Shown here: one piece after another, positions 1-9,710 of the stretch
How the letters are laid out: every line of letters starts with the position of its first letter
Position numbering within the stretch: position 1 is the first letter of the stretch
Origin: Sphingomonas sp. Leaf21
Lineage (GTDB): Bacteria; Pseudomonadota; Alphaproteobacteria; Sphingomonadales; Sphingomonadaceae
Direction of reading: 5' to 3'
Assembly: GCF_916858675.1 (NCBI RefSeq)
Contig: NZ_CAKASM010000014.1
Span: 1 to 64,000, forward strand
DNA: 64,000 bases
The notes under the pieces: model-generated
What the model was told of the DNA's origin: nothing
The model's database searches: none
What the model saw: only the letters and a program-made list of their open reading frames with translations
Translations under genes and position numbers: made by a program

Positions 1-232
1 GGCCGACCGCGACGACCGGGCGATGCTTCAGCGCGTCCAGCCCCGGTCCGGCCCAGGCCACCCCCTGCGCGCTGGTGAAGAGCAGCGCGTCGACCGTCTC
101 GGGTTCGGGCGGGGTCCAGTCGATCGCGCGAGTCGCGAAGAAGGGCAGCGACCGCGCCTCCAGTCCGGCCGCGTGCAGGGCGGCGATCGTCGCGGCATGG
201 CCGGGTTCGGGCCGGACGACGACGACCGCCAC
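1..232 (-). CDS. hemD: Uroporphyrinogen-III synthase, N-terminal part (runs off window)
   Basis: The enzyme cyclises hydroxymethylbilane with inversion of ring D to give uroporphyrinogen III, the cytoplasmic step after HemC. Only about 77 residues are inside the window. They begin with a GTG at 232 and read [15 protein letters not shown], the typical N-terminal strand and 'RP..' turn of this family, followed by [11 protein letters not shown], the usual 'TSxNGV' region. It starts 5 bases after the hemC stop on the same strand, the common hemCD arrangement. HemD sequences diverge strongly, so the call rests on the two short motifs and the position behind hemC. The 3' end lies beyond base 1. Confidence 0.85.
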   Translation of the reverse strand, partial: MAVVVVRPEPGHAATIAALHAAGLEARSLPFFATRAIDWTPPEPETVDALLFTSAQGVAWAGPGLDALKHRPVVAVG

Positions 233-237
233 CGGGT

Positions 238-1149
238 TCAGCCCCCGGCGAACAGGCGGCGCACCTCGGGCGGCGCGCGGTCGAGCAGGTCGATCGCCAG
301 CCGGGGGCCAAGATCCTCGTCCAGCGCGCCTTCGATCCAGCCGCTCACCCGTGCCCCCCCGTCCTCCGACAAGAGTTCGGCCCGCAGCGTCAGCATCTCC
401 CCCGACAGCGAGGCGAGCGCCGCCACCGGGCTGTGGCAATCGGCGGCGAGTGCGGCGAGCAGCGCGCGCTCGGCCATGACGCAGCCATGGGTCTCGGCAT
501 GGTCGATCGAGGCGATCAGCATCGTCGCCGCCGCGTCGTCGGCGCGCGTCTCGATCCCCACCGCGCCCTGGGCCGGGGCGGGCAGCATCTGGTCGGTCGG
601 CACCGCGCGACCGACATCGCGCCCCAGCCGGTCGAGCCCGGCGGCGGCGAGCAGCGTCGCGTCCATCTCGCCGCTCGCCAGCTTGGCGAGCCGGGTGTCG
701 ACATTGCCGCGAAGCAGCGTGATGGTCAGGTCCGGGCGATGCGACAGGAGCTGCGCGCGCCGACGCGGGCTGCTCGTCCCGACCACCGCGCCGGGGGGCA
801 GGTCGGCGATCGTCGCCACGCCGATCAGCCGGTCGCGGACATCGGCACGCGGCAGCATCGCGGCGATGCGCAGCCAGTCGGGGCGGATCGTCTCGACATC
901 CTTCATCGAATGGACCGAGGCGTCGATCTCCCCGTCCAGCAGCGCGCGGTCCAGTTCCTTGGTCCACAGTGCCTTGCCGCCGATCTCGGCCAGCGCGCGG
1001 TCCTGTACCCGGTCGCCGGTGGTCTTGATCGGCACGATCTCGACGGCGTCGGCGTCCCACCCCTGCGCGGCGGCGAGCGCGGTGCGCACCATATGCGCCT
1101 GGGTGAGGGCCAGCGGCGAACCGCGCGTACCGAGCCGGAAACGAACCAT
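238..1149 (-). CDS. hemC: Porphobilinogen deaminase (hydroxymethylbilane synthase)
   Basis: It polymerises four porphobilinogens into hydroxymethylbilane in tetrapyrrole biosynthesis. The 303-residue protein carries the N-terminal [12 protein letters not shown] motif, the KTTGD and [11 protein letters not shown] blocks, the ASVHSMKD loop, GTSSPRR, the LRGNVDTRL substrate site, and the cysteine in [10 protein letters not shown] that covalently holds the dipyrromethane cofactor. The ATG at 1149 is preferred; a TTG two codons upstream (1155) is the only extension. It is transcribed with hemD, away from tsaD with 66 bases between start codons. This divergent hemC/tsaD pairing is common in alphaproteobacteria. 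Confidence 0.97.
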   Translation of the reverse strand: MVRFRLGTRGSPLALTQAHMVRTALAAAQGWDADAVEIVPIKTTGDRVQDRALAEIGGKALWTKELDRALLDGEIDASVHSMKDVETIRPDWLRIAAMLPRADVRDRLIGVATIADLPPGAVVGTSSPRRRAQLLSHRPDLTITLLRGNVDTRLAKLASGEMDATLLAAAGLDRLGRDVGRAVPTDQMLPAPAQGAVGIETRADDAAATMLIASIDHAETHGCVMAERALLAALAADCHSPVAALASLSGEMLTLRAELLSEDGGARVSGWIEGALDEDLGPRLAIDLLDRAPPEVRRLFAGG

Positions 1150-1215
1150 GAGCAAGCCTTTGCCGCATCAGGCCCCCCTTCGACAACCGTCCTGCGAGGG
1201 ACTATGGGATGGGCC

Positions 1216-2241
1216 ATGCTGATCCTGGGACTGGAATCCTCATGCGACGAGACGGCCGCCGCACTCGTCACCGATGACGGCCGCGTGCTGGCGCACCGGC
1301 TATTGGGGCAGGAGGCGGCGCATGCCCCGTTCGGCGGCGTCGTCCCCGAAATCGCCGCGCGCGCGCATGTCGAGGCGATGGAGCCGCTGGTCGCCGCCGC
1401 CTTCGCCGATGCGGGCGTCAGCCTGTCCGACGTCGACGCGATCGCCGCGACGGCGGGACCGGGGCTGATCGGCGGGGTGATGGTCGGGCTCGTCACCGGC
1501 AAGGCGCTCGCCCATGCGGCGGGCAAGCCGCTGATCGCGGTCAACCATCTGGAGGGCCATGCCCTGTCGCCGCGCCTGTCGGATCGCACGCTGGCCTATC
1601 CCTATCTGCTGCTGCTCGTCTCGGGCGGGCATTGCCAGTTGCTGCTGGTCGAGGGCGTGGGGCGCTACCGCCGGATGGCGACGACGATCGACGATGCGGC
1701 GGGGGAGGCGTTCGACAAGACCGCCAAGCTGCTCGGCCTGGGCTATCCCGGCGGGCCGCGTGTCGAGGCGACGGCGCGCGAGGGCAATCCTCATGCGGTG
1801 CCGCTGCCCCGTCCGCTGAAGGGCGCGGCCGAGCCGCATTTCTCCTTCGCGGGGTTGAAGAGCGCGGTGGCGCGCGCGGTCGGGCATTACCCGCCCGAGG
1901 ACATCGCCGCCTCGTTCCAGCAGGCGGTTGTCGACTGCCTGCTCGACCGCACCCGCCGCGCCCTGGCCGATGTGCCGCCGGTGACGGCCTTGGTCGTCGC
2001 GGGCGGCGTGGCGGCGAACACCGTCATCCGGGGCGCGCTGGAGGGGCTCGCCGCCGAGCATGGCCTGCGCTTCGTCGCACCGCCGCTCTGGCTGTGCACC
2101 GACAATGCCGCGATGATCGCCTGGGCGGGGGTCGAGCGGTTTCACGAAGGGCTGACCGATCCGCTCGACAGCCCGGCGCGGGCGCGCTGGCCGCTCGATC
2201 CGGCGGCGGAGGCGGTGCGTGGCGCGGGAGTGAAGGCATGA
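1216..2241 (+). CDS. tsaD: tRNA N6-adenosine threonylcarbamoyltransferase
   Basis: Catalytic subunit of the t6A system, which transfers threonylcarbamoyl from TC-AMP to A37 of ANN-decoding tRNAs together with TsaB/TsaE. The ASKHA fold opens with [15 protein letters not shown]; the metal-binding histidines H111 and H115 are in NHLEGH, and LLVSGGHC follows at about residue 135. [17 protein letters not shown] and the C-terminal AGGVAANT and [10 protein letters not shown] blocks complete the set. At 341 residues it is full length. The start is the ATG at 1216 because family members begin MxILGIESSCDET; an in-frame ATG at 1204 adds only four residues. Its stop overlaps the gpsA start by four bases. 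Confidence 0.98.
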   Translation: MLILGLESSCDETAAALVTDDGRVLAHRLLGQEAAHAPFGGVVPEIAARAHVEAMEPLVAAAFADAGVSLSDVDAIAATAGPGLIGGVMVGLVTGKALAHAAGKPLIAVNHLEGHALSPRLSDRTLAYPYLLLLVSGGHCQLLLVEGVGRYRRMATTIDDAAGEAFDKTAKLLGLGYPGGPRVEATAREGNPHAVPLPRPLKGAAEPHFSFAGLKSAVARAVGHYPPEDIAASFQQAVVDCLLDRTRRALADVPPVTALVVAGGVAANTVIRGALEGLAAEHGLRFVAPPLWLCTDNAAMIAWAGVERFHEGLTDPLDSPARARWPLDPAAEAVRGAGVKA

Positions 2242-3215
2242 GGATCGGGGTGATCGGCGCGGGTGCCTGGGGCACCGCGCTCGCGCAGGTGGCGGCGCAT
2301 GGCGGTCGGCCGGTGCGGATCTGGGCACGCGATCCGGCGGTGGCCGACGCGATCAACGCGACCCATGCCAACCCGCTGTATCTGCCCGGCATCGCGCTGT
2401 CGCCGAGCATCGAGGCGGTCAGCGATCCGGCGGCGATGGCGGAGATGGAGGCGCTGCTGGTCGTGACGCCCGCTCAGGCCGTGGGCGCGGTGCTGGCCAC
2501 CATGCCGGTGGGATCGAAGCCGCTGGTCCTCTGCTCGAAGGGGATCGAGGCGGGGACGCGGCGGCTGGTCGGACAGGTCGCGCGGGCGCTTCATCCCCAT
2601 GCGCCGATCGCGGTGCTGTCGGGGCCGACCTTCGCGCACGAGGTGGCGGCCGGGCTGCCCACGGCGGTGACGCTGGCGTGCGAGCAGGCGGACGTGCGCG
2701 AACGCCTCTCCGCCCGCATCGCGGCACCGCATTTCCGGCCCTATGCCACCGACGACGTGACCGGCGCGGAGATCGGCGGGGCGATCAAGAACGTCCTCGC
2801 CATCGGCTGCGGCGTGGTCGAGGGCGCGGGGCTGGGCCAGAATGCGCGCGCCGCGTTGATCGCGCGCGGCTTTGCCGAGATGACCCGTTTCGGGCTGGCG
2901 CGCGGCGGACGTGCGGAGACGCTGGCGGGACTGTCGGGGCTGGGCGACCTGGTGCTGACCTGTTCGTCGACCGCATCGCGCAACTTCTCGCTGGGTGTCG
3001 GTCTGGGTCAGGGGCGTTCGGCGGCGGAATTGCTCGCGGATCGGCGGACCGTGGCGGAGGGGGCCTTCACCGCGCCGGTGCTGCGCCAGGCGGCGGCGGA
3101 GGCGGGGGTCGACATGCCGGTGTGCGACGCGGTGTGCCGGTTGCTTGAAGGCGCCAAGGTGGGGGAGGTGATCGGGGCCCTGCTGGCGCGGCCGCTGAAG
3201 GCGGAAGGGGCGTAG
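2238..3215 (+). CDS. gpsA: Glycerol-3-phosphate dehydrogenase [NAD(P)+]
   Basis: It reduces dihydroxyacetone phosphate to sn-glycerol-3-phosphate, the backbone for phospholipid synthesis. The 325-residue protein begins with the Rossmann dinucleotide loop [13 protein letters not shown], then shows [17 protein letters not shown], the catalytic-lysine region [14 protein letters not shown] and the substrate-binding block [12 protein letters not shown] followed by SRN. It overlaps tsaD in an ATGA junction, so the two are probably co-translated. It ends 51 bases from the convergent AsmA-like gene. Confidence 0.98.
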   Translation: MRIGVIGAGAWGTALAQVAAHGGRPVRIWARDPAVADAINATHANPLYLPGIALSPSIEAVSDPAAMAEMEALLVVTPAQAVGAVLATMPVGSKPLVLCSKGIEAGTRRLVGQVARALHPHAPIAVLSGPTFAHEVAAGLPTAVTLACEQADVRERLSARIAAPHFRPYATDDVTGAEIGGAIKNVLAIGCGVVEGAGLGQNARAALIARGFAEMTRFGLARGGRAETLAGLSGLGDLVLTCSSTASRNFSLGVGLGQGRSAAELLADRRTVAEGAFTAPVLRQAAAEAGVDMPVCDAVCRLLEGAKVGEVIGALLARPLKAEGA

Positions 3216-3230
3216 GGCCCGTCCTCCATC

Positions 3231-3246
3231 GCTCAGGCTGAACGGG
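3231..3246. repeat. Partial copy of a sphingomonad-type dispersed repeat
   Basis: The bases GCTCAGGCTGAACGGG are the reverse complement of the core found at 56881 and 53961 (CCGTTCAGCCTGAGC). It lies in the 51-base gap between convergent gpsA and the AsmA-like gene. The family is recognised by its repetition inside this window; I recall similar motifs between genes of other sphingomonads but could not search. Confidence 0.5.
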
Positions 3247-3266
3247 GGGAGGGAACGGGCGGGGCA

Positions 3267-5141
3267 TTACCGCAGCACCCGCCTCGCCAGCGCTGCGCAA
3301 TCCGCGCTTTGCGCATGAGGGCCGGTGTGTCCGGTGATCGCACGGCCGATCGACTTGAAGATATTGCCGACCGACTTGACCTCCTTCGGGATGACCAGAT
3401 CCGGCTTTTCCAGCGTCCCGGTCACCGTCGCCGTCCCGTCGAGCCTCAGCGTCGCGCCCTGTTTCGGCGCACCGGTCAGGCGCAATGCCAGACGCTCGTC
3501 GGGGAAGCTCACCGTCCCGGTGCCGTCCAGCCTGCTGCGCGAGGTATCGACGATCAGCGGATCGGCGCGACCCGTGCCACCCCGCATGTCGACACCCACG
3601 ATCAGGCAGCGCAGGCTCGCCCGCGCGTTGTCGCCCATGAAGGCGGCACCCGCGTCGAAGCCCAGCGCCGCCGCATAGCGATCGGGGAGCGAGCCGTTGG
3701 CGACGACCAGTCCGATCCGCCCGTCCGATCGCCCGACCGCCGCGCGTATCGTCTCGCCGCTGCCCGCCAGCCTGGCGCGCGCGGCGACCCGGCCGGTGAT
3801 CGCGGTCTGGCCCGACAGCGACAACACACTCGCTCCGGTCAGGCGGAGGTCGAGCGAGAGGCTGGGAACCCGGCGCCCGTTGCGCTGGTCGACCACCGCC
3901 TGGCCCGTCACCACGCCTTCGCGCAAGCCGAGGCGGATATCGCCGATCGTCAGACGCTGGTGATCCATCGTCATCCGTCCCGCCAGCCCGGTAATCGACG
4001 AAGGGCCCTGCGCGCTGACGACGCGCCCGACGCGGAAGCGGATCGTGCCGTCGGTCGTGTCGATCTTCGCGATGTCGATCCGGGTGTTCGGCACCAGTCG
4101 CGGCCCGATGCGACGTTCGAGCGCGGCCGCCTCCGCGCGACCTTGCGCCGAGGACAAATCGTCGAAATCAAGCTGCCGCGCGACCACCGCCCCGTCGAGC
4201 AGGGTGCGGCCGTCCTTCTTGTCGACGGTCAACGACCCGGTCAGGTCGGACCGGCCGATCCGCCCCTTCAGATCGGTGATCGTCCAGCGCGGACGATCAT
4301 GGCGGACATGCGCGGTCAGTTGGACGGCACGCGTCTGGAACAGTCCGGCCTCGATCACCGCGTCGATCCGCTTGAGATCGTCGGCGCGCGCGGTCAGGTC
4401 CAGCGTCATCGCATCGGTATCGAAAGGCCGGTCCATCGTACCGCGCGCGGTCATCGCCAGCGCCTGCCCCGCGATCCGCGCCTCGAACGGCCATCGTCCG
4501 GGCTTCACCGCCGCGCCGGTGACGCTGACCCGAACCGGTGCGCCCCGGACCGAGCCGGTTCCCTCGGCGCGGATGCCCTTGTCGGGATCGGCGGCGATCC
4601 GCAAAATGGCGTCGCGGTCCTGCCTGGCGTCGCGGTAGCTGACCACCCCGTCGGTGATGGTCAGCCCCTGCAGATCGGTCGAGCTGCCGCCCTCCTCCGG
4701 CTCGCCGGGACGCGACCAGTTGGTGCGGCCCCCCTTGTCACGGACGAGCGCCAGGCGAAGGCCCGAGACGCTGATATCCTCGGGCACGAAGCGGCCCTTC
4801 AGCAGCGGCCAGACCGAGAAGCGGATCTCCGCCCGCCCGACGCGTGCGAAATCGCCCCGTCCGGCCCAGATCGCCTGCGGGATGCGCAGATCCTCGACCG
4901 CGATGACGGGATGGAAGCCGAACCGGTCGACGCGGTGGACCGATCCGATCGTCACCGGCCGCCCGAACCGCTCGGTCGCCGCGCGCGTGACCGCGCCGCG
5001 CAGCACGCCCCAGGGAAAGACCGCCAGGACCAGCAGCAGGATCAGCGGCACCGTCACCAATGCGCCGACGGCGATCCGCCCCCATTTTCGCCGCCCCCAT
5101 GTTCGCCGCCCCGTCGCCGGGCGATCCTTCGCCTGTTCCAT
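3267..5141 (-). CDS. AsmA family protein (inner-membrane anchored, periplasmic)
   Basis: A 624-residue protein with a basic N-terminus, one membrane segment at about residues 23-45 (VGALVTVPLILLLVLAVFP) and a long beta-rich periplasmic domain, the AsmA/TamB-like plan. AsmA-like proteins are thought to act in outer-membrane homeostasis or lipid transport between membranes. Short repeated motifs such as RFGRPVTIGSV near the N-terminus and LDGTGTVSF and LTGAPKQ towards the C-terminus are typical. The start is the ATG at 5141, directly before the basic stretch and membrane segment; the frame stays open upstream without resemblance to a protein. The exact substrate cannot be read from sequence. 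A second family member is at 30445-32562. Confidence 0.85.
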   Translation of the reverse strand: MEQAKDRPATGRRTWGRRKWGRIAVGALVTVPLILLLVLAVFPWGVLRGAVTRAATERFGRPVTIGSVHRVDRFGFHPVIAVEDLRIPQAIWAGRGDFARVGRAEIRFSVWPLLKGRFVPEDISVSGLRLALVRDKGGRTNWSRPGEPEEGGSSTDLQGLTITDGVVSYRDARQDRDAILRIAADPDKGIRAEGTGSVRGAPVRVSVTGAAVKPGRWPFEARIAGQALAMTARGTMDRPFDTDAMTLDLTARADDLKRIDAVIEAGLFQTRAVQLTAHVRHDRPRWTITDLKGRIGRSDLTGSLTVDKKDGRTLLDGAVVARQLDFDDLSSAQGRAEAAALERRIGPRLVPNTRIDIAKIDTTDGTIRFRVGRVVSAQGPSSITGLAGRMTMDHQRLTIGDIRLGLREGVVTGQAVVDQRNGRRVPSLSLDLRLTGASVLSLSGQTAITGRVAARARLAGSGETIRAAVGRSDGRIGLVVANGSLPDRYAAALGFDAGAAFMGDNARASLRCLIVGVDMRGGTGRADPLIVDTSRSRLDGTGTVSFPDERLALRLTGAPKQGATLRLDGTATVTGTLEKPDLVIPKEVKSVGNIFKSIGRAITGHTGPHAQSADCAALARRVLR

Positions 5142-5264
5142 AGCAAGCCGGACGCGCGACACGGGGGTTCGTTCCGGCTGCGTCAGGAACCCGACGCGCG
5201 GAAGATTGCCCCGAGCCCCGCCGCACCCTAGATATGCGGGAACGGCCATCAGGAGCTCCCCGCG

Positions 5265-5576
5265 TTGATCCTCATCCTTCAGATCCTCAAGATTCTGCTC
5301 AACGTCGTCTGGTGGGTGATCATCGTGCAGGCGATCCTGTCCTGGCTGATCGCCTTCAACGTGATCAACACCTCGAACGACTTCATCCGTTCGGTCTGGT
5401 ACGCGCTGCAGCGGATGACCGATCCGCTCTATCGTCCGATCCGCCGCATCCTTCCCGATTTCGGCGCGCTCGACCTGTCGCCGATGGTCGTGCTGCTCGC
5501 GGTCATCATCCTGGGCAAGATCCTCGACGCCGCCATCCTGCAGCAAATGTACGGCGGCGCGGTCGTCGCCGGATAG
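5265..5576 (+). CDS. YggT family integral membrane protein
   Basis: A 103-residue hydrophobic protein with two blocks of membrane segments (residues about 5-30 and 72-95) separated by the characteristic loop DPLYRPIRRILPDFGALDLSP, which identifies the YggT family. The function is not firmly known; family members have been linked to osmotic tolerance and to cell-envelope or chloroplast biogenesis. The TTG start at 5265 has AGGAG about nine bases upstream; no ATG fits. It leads a tight operon with a DUF167 protein two bases downstream, the conserved yggT-yggU pairing, followed by folD and marC. Confidence 0.93.
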   Translation: MILILQILKILLNVVWWVIIVQAILSWLIAFNVINTSNDFIRSVWYALQRMTDPLYRPIRRILPDFGALDLSPMVVLLAVIILGKILDAAILQQMYGGAVVAG

Positions 5577-5578
5577 CG

Positions 5579-5881
5579 GTGCCCGCCTGGACGCTTCGGG
5601 CGGACGGCATCCAGATCGCGGTGCGCGTCACCCCGCGCGGCGGGCGCGATGCGCTGACCGCCGGGACCGACGAGCATTTCGCCGCGCGCCTCTCCGCCCC
5701 ACCGGTCGACGGCGCGGCCAACGCGGCGCTGGTCCCGCTCGTCGCCGGGCATTTCGGCGTGCCCAGGCGCGCGGTGACGATCATCGCGGGTGAAACGGCG
5801 CGATTGAAGCGGCTGCACGTGGCGGGCGACCCACATACACTGGCGCGTATCGCGCAGGCGCTTTATGGCGATCAGCCATGA
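5579..5881 (+). CDS. DUF167 family protein (YggU-like)
   Basis: A 100-residue protein with the family core [34 protein letters not shown] and [13 protein letters not shown], matching the small alpha/beta YggU fold. The biochemical role is unknown. The GTG at 5579 is two bases after the yggT stop and its own stop overlaps folD by four bases, so translation is probably coupled along yggT-yggU-folD. Confidence 0.92.
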   Translation: MPAWTLRADGIQIAVRVTPRGGRDALTAGTDEHFAARLSAPPVDGAANAALVPLVAGHFGVPRRAVTIIAGETARLKRLHVAGDPHTLARIAQALYGDQP

Positions 5882-6774
5882 CCCCAGATACCCCCGTGAC
5901 CGGCGCCACGATCATCGACGGCAAGGCGTTCGCCGCCGGCCTCCGCTCCCGCATCGCCACCCAGGTCGCGCGCTTCCGCGAACAGGCGGGCCGCGCACCC
6001 GGCCTCGCGGTCGTGCTGGTCGGCGAGGACCCGGCCTCCAGCGTCTATGTCCGCTCCAAGGGCAAGGCGACGCGCGAGGCGGGGATGGAAAGTTTCGAGC
6101 ATCGCCTGCCCATCGACACCGACCAGGCGACGCTGCTGGCGCTGGTCGAGCGCCTCAACCAGGATCCGACCGTCGACGGCATCCTCGTCCAGCTGCCGCT
6201 GCCACGCCAGATCGACGCGCAGGCGGTGATCCAGGCGATCGACCCCGACAAGGACGTCGACGGCTTTCACCCGGTCAATGCCGGACGGCTGGCGACGGGT
6301 GTCGAGGGCTTCGTGCCCTGTACCCCGCTCGGTTGCCTGATGCTGCTCAAGAGCATTCACGCCAACCTGTCGGGGATGGACGCGGTCGTCGTCGGGCGCT
6401 CGAACATCGTCGGCAAGCCGATGGCGCAGTTGCTGCTGGGCGAAAGCTGCACCGTGACCGTGGCGCATAGCCGCACCCGCGATCTGCCCGAGGTCGTCGG
6501 TCGCGCCGATATCGTCGTGGCGGCGGTGGGCGTGCCCGGACTCGTCAAGGGCGCGTGGATCAAGCCCGGCGCCAGCGTCATCGATGTCGGGATCAACCGG
6601 ACCGAGACGGGGCTTGTCGGCGATGTCGAATATGACACGGCGGCGGCGCGCGCGGGGGCGATCACCCCGGTGCCGGGCGGCGTCGGGCCGATGACGATCG
6701 CGGTGCTGTTGCGCAACACGCTGGTGTCGGCGGGACGGCGCGCGGGCGTCGCGATCGACCAGGCGGCGCTGTAA
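5878..6774 (+). CDS. folD: Bifunctional methylenetetrahydrofolate dehydrogenase/methenyltetrahydrofolate cyclohydrolase
   Basis: It interconverts 5,10-methylene-THF, 5,10-methenyl-THF and 10-formyl-THF, using NADP+. In the 298-residue sequence the substrate-site YVRSKGKA holds the catalytic lysine of the YxxxK type; [29 protein letters not shown] and [11 protein letters not shown] are the family signatures. The ATG at 5878 overlaps the upstream stop by four bases. It is followed four bases later by marC. Confidence 0.98.
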   Translation: MTPDTPVTGATIIDGKAFAAGLRSRIATQVARFREQAGRAPGLAVVLVGEDPASSVYVRSKGKATREAGMESFEHRLPIDTDQATLLALVERLNQDPTVDGILVQLPLPRQIDAQAVIQAIDPDKDVDGFHPVNAGRLATGVEGFVPCTPLGCLMLLKSIHANLSGMDAVVVGRSNIVGKPMAQLLLGESCTVTVAHSRTRDLPEVVGRADIVVAAVGVPGLVKGAWIKPGASVIDVGINRTETGLVGDVEYDTAAARAGAITPVPGGVGPMTIAVLLRNTLVSAGRRAGVAIDQAAL

Positions 6775-6778
6775 GGTC

Positions 6779-7402
6779 GTGCTCGAGCTCTATATCTCCT
6801 CGCTGATCACCTTCTTCGTGGTGATCGATCCGCCGGGTTGCGCACCGATCTATGCGGGGCTTTCGGCGGGCGCGACGCCGCAGCATCGCCGGGCGATGGC
6901 GATCCGCGCGGTCATGGTCGCCTCCGCCATCCTGTTCGTCTTCGCGCTGTTCGGCGAGGCGTTGCTCCATGGGCTGGGCATCGAGATGCCTGCCTTCCGC
7001 ATCGCGGGCGGCATCATGCTGTTCCTGATCGCGCTGGAGATGGTGTTCGAGAAGCGGACGCAGCGGCGCGAGGACCGTGCCGCCAAGGTCGCCGACGATC
7101 CGCACGAGGCGGAGGACGTGTCGATCTTCCCGATGGCGATGCCGATGATCGCCGGGCCGGGTTCGATCGCGACGGTGATGCTGTTGATGAGCCGCAACCA
7201 GGGGCTGGAAGGCTCGCTGGTGGTGCTGGCCGCGATGGTCTCGATCCTGCTGCTGACGCTGGTCGCGCTGCTGGCGGCGGGGCCGCTGATGCGACTGCTC
7301 GGCGCCAAGATCGAAGCGGTGATCACCCGCGTGCTCGGCGTATTGCTCGCCGCGCTGGCGGTGCAGTTCGTGATCGACGGGGTGACCGCCAGCCTGAAGT
7401 GA
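6779..7402 (+). CDS. MarC family integral membrane protein
   Basis: A 207-residue protein with about six hydrophobic segments, starting LELYISSLITFFVVIDPPGCAPIY, where the FVVIDPPG turn is diagnostic of MarC (UPF0056). The second half repeats the pattern with FPMAMPMIAGPGSIATVML. The activity is unknown; the family was once linked to multiple antibiotic resistance but that link was withdrawn. The GTG start at 6779 lies four bases after folD. Its stop codon is at the edge of a strong hairpin (7402-7423) that probably ends the operon. Confidence 0.93.
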   Translation: MLELYISSLITFFVVIDPPGCAPIYAGLSAGATPQHRRAMAIRAVMVASAILFVFALFGEALLHGLGIEMPAFRIAGGIMLFLIALEMVFEKRTQRREDRAAKVADDPHEAEDVSIFPMAMPMIAGPGSIATVMLLMSRNQGLEGSLVVLAAMVSILLLTLVALLAAGPLMRLLGAKIEAVITRVLGVLLAALAVQFVIDGVTASLK

Positions 7403-7428
7403 TCCTCCCCTTTCGGGGAGGATTTTCC
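7402..7428. terminator. Bidirectional intrinsic terminator
   Basis: A perfect 9-base stem, ATCCTCCCC at 7402-7410 and GGGGAGGAT at 7415-7423, with a TTTC loop and a short T-rich run after it. It lies between two convergent genes, marC and the membrane protein at 7431-9200, and could stop transcription from both sides. Confidence 0.75.
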
Positions 7429-7430
7429 GT

Positions 7431-9200
7431 TCAGTCGATCCGGTACAGCCTCAGCGGCGAACCCTTGGGCAGCGGCAGCGGGGTCAGCCAGTTCGGCACC
7501 CAGCCATGCGCCATCCGGTCGTAGAAGCCACCAGGCGCCCGCGCGCGGTAATTGGTCGACTCGGCCATGTCCGGACAGATCAGCAGCAAGGTCGCGCCGT
7601 GCCGCTTCATGATCGCGCGCGCCTGTGCCTCATTGCCCTGGAAGGCGTGCTGCACGTCGAGGATCGCGTCGCCATTGCGGTGATAGGGCCCCGCGATCGC
7701 ATCATGGTGGGTCGTGACGATCAGCCGCGGGCCCAGATCGACGAAGGTGAAGACCGTCGCCCTGGGATAGGCGTTGACCCGCGTCAGCACCGAGGTGCGG
7801 ACGCACTGGCCCGTCGCCCGGTTGACCCGCGCGGCATAGCCCGAGGGTTGCGCGGCGGGCAGGTATTTCAGCACCAGCGCGGCCACGAGCCCGGTCGGCA
7901 CCAGGATCAGAGCGACCACCAGCGGCACCCGCAGTAGCGGCGAACGCAACCGGTTGACCAGCGGCAGGAGCATCCAGATGAGCGCCGCGACGCCGGGCAC
8001 CGCCAGCATCTGCGCCGCCGGGGCCGCACGCGCCTGCCACAACAGCATCGCGCAGGCGAAGGCGGTGAACAGCGCGACCGCGCTCCACCCGATCGTCCGC
8101 CGCCGCCACGCCGCCAGCGCTGCGCCGATCAGGCCGATCACCGGCATGATCGCCATCGGCAGCGCGACGCGCAGCGGATGCTTGTAGATCGGCTTGGCCT
8201 CGCGGACATTGTTGAGCCAGTTGCGCTGTAATTCCGGGCTGACCTGTTCGGGGCGGGTCAGGCATTGCGGGAACAGGCTGGCAAAGCCACCCGCGATGAC
8301 CGCACCGGCGACCACCGCCAGCCCCAGCCGCGCGCCCCGCGACGCGGGATTGATCCGCGCGAGCAGGAACAGCAGCGCGCCCGCGACCACCGTCACCGAC
8401 AGCCAGACGGGGGTCAGCGCGTCGCAGCGCATCGCGTAATTGGCGTTGGAGGCGAAGGCGGCGAATCCCGCCGCGCTGCCGCCGCCAAGCGTCAGCGCAT
8501 AGACCGCGAGCCGGGGCGCCTCGTCACGGTCCCAGACCCAGCGCAGCGTCAGGATCGCCCCCGCCATCGCGGCATAGGGCAGCATCTCCAGCCCGATGGC
8601 GAGCGACACCGCGCTGCCCAGCCCGACCATCGCGCCGCCGCGCCGCGCCTGCGGGTCGCACAGCCCCGCGACGGTGACCGCCAGCATCGCGAGCTGCCAT
8701 CCGTGATGGTCGATGCGCATCGGCATGTACATCAGCATGGTCGAGCTGGCGCAGAGCAGCAGGATGATCCCCAGCGGCCAGATGAAGGGCGCGATCAGCC
8801 GCCGGATCGTCGCCGCGATCGCCACCATGGTGATCGACAGTGGGATGATCGGCGCCAGGCCGCAGGCGAGTCGCTCGGCCCAGGCGGGGCTGGTGAACAG
8901 GCGGAAGAAGAGGATCAGCCCGGCGATCGGCAGGTCGACGATGCGGCTCCAGTGGATGTCGAAGCCCCGGGGCGGATTCATCCGGTACTGGCGCAGATCG
9001 TACCAGCCCTGTCCGTCCATCCAGGCGCGCACCTGCATCAGCCGCATATTGTCGTCGGTGTCGCCCAGCGAACACCAGCGTATCTGGCCCCAGCGGTCGT
9101 ACATGTACCAGGCGGCGATCGCGACCCAGGCGATCAGCACCCAGCGTCGCCAGTGCCGATCCAACTCGCCCTGCAGACGTTCCAAAGACGCTTCCCTCAT
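7431..9200 (-). CDS. Large polytopic membrane protein, GT-C glycosyltransferase-like
   Basis: A 589-residue protein with roughly 11-13 membrane segments. After the first segment a periplasmic loop reads GDTDDNMRLMQVRAWMDGQG and then FDIHWSRIVDLP; the acidic pair after an N-terminal segment resembles the metal-binding loop of STT3/PglB-like GT-C enzymes. The soluble C-terminal 110 residues include VFTFVDLGPRLIVTTHHDAIAGPYHRN, as in some GT-C proteins. Homologues are often mislabelled AcrB/AcrD/AcrF, which the topology does not support. It faces away from a GtrA-like flippase and a methyltransferase, consistent with surface glycosylation. The sugar and acceptor are unknown and the class assignment is inference. 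Confidence 0.6.
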   Translation of the reverse strand: MREASLERLQGELDRHWRRWVLIAWVAIAAWYMYDRWGQIRWCSLGDTDDNMRLMQVRAWMDGQGWYDLRQYRMNPPRGFDIHWSRIVDLPIAGLILFFRLFTSPAWAERLACGLAPIIPLSITMVAIAATIRRLIAPFIWPLGIILLLCASSTMLMYMPMRIDHHGWQLAMLAVTVAGLCDPQARRGGAMVGLGSAVSLAIGLEMLPYAAMAGAILTLRWVWDRDEAPRLAVYALTLGGGSAAGFAAFASNANYAMRCDALTPVWLSVTVVAGALLFLLARINPASRGARLGLAVVAGAVIAGGFASLFPQCLTRPEQVSPELQRNWLNNVREAKPIYKHPLRVALPMAIMPVIGLIGAALAAWRRRTIGWSAVALFTAFACAMLLWQARAAPAAQMLAVPGVAALIWMLLPLVNRLRSPLLRVPLVVALILVPTGLVAALVLKYLPAAQPSGYAARVNRATGQCVRTSVLTRVNAYPRATVFTFVDLGPRLIVTTHHDAIAGPYHRNGDAILDVQHAFQGNEAQARAIMKRHGATLLLICPDMAESTNYRARAPGGFYDRMAHGWVPNWLTPLPLPKGSPLRLYRID

Positions 9201-9322
9201 ACCCGCCTGCGGCTTAAGGCGCAGGACACGGAGTCCGCTCTATCGCGAGCGGCGCAAAGGGCAAGGTTGGGCGCGGATTGGCTATTCTACGGAATCGGAT
9301 CGGACAGTGGCGGGACAGCGGA

Positions 9323-9706
9323 ATGCTGGGCCAGCTCATCCGCTTCGGCATCGCGGGCGGCCTGTCGACGGTCGTCTATTCGGCGGTCTATCTGCCGCTG
9401 ACCTATTGGGTGTTGCCGCACGACCGCGCCGTGCTGGCGGTGCCGCCGGCCTTTCTGGTCGCGGTGATCTTCGGCTTCTTCCTGCACAGCGCATGGAGCT
9501 TTCGCGGTCATGGCAGCCGCGACTCGAGCGGAAGGCAGCATCTCAAATTCCTGGTGGTCCAGGGCTTTGGCCTTACATTGAACGCGATCTTCACCTGGAT
9601 TGCGACCGGGCTTCTGCATCAACAACCCTGGGTCGCGTTGATCCCGGTGGTCACGATCACGCCGATCGCGACCTTCGCGCTCAACCGCCAATGGGTCTTC
9701 GGATAA
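9323..9706 (+). CDS. GtrA family membrane protein
   Basis: A 127-residue protein with four hydrophobic segments. It begins LGQLIRFGIAGGLSTVVYSA, ends NRQWVFG and contains FFLHSAWSF, the hallmark pattern of GtrA-like proteins, which are thought to flip or position polyprenyl-linked sugars. The ATG at 9323 is used; a TTG at 9278 would add 15 residues and cannot be excluded. It is four bases upstream of a methyltransferase and divergent from the GT-C-like gene, suggesting a small glycan-modification locus. Confidence 0.85.
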   Translation: MLGQLIRFGIAGGLSTVVYSAVYLPLTYWVLPHDRAVLAVPPAFLVAVIFGFFLHSAWSFRGHGSRDSSGRQHLKFLVVQGFGLTLNAIFTWIATGLLHQQPWVALIPVVTITPIATFALNRQWVFG

Positions 9707-9710
9707 GTTC

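Noticed and set aside
433..1215. Upstream extension of tsaD overlapping hemC
   Set aside because: The extra codons read as an antisense shadow of hemC; TsaD homologues begin at the ATG at 1216.
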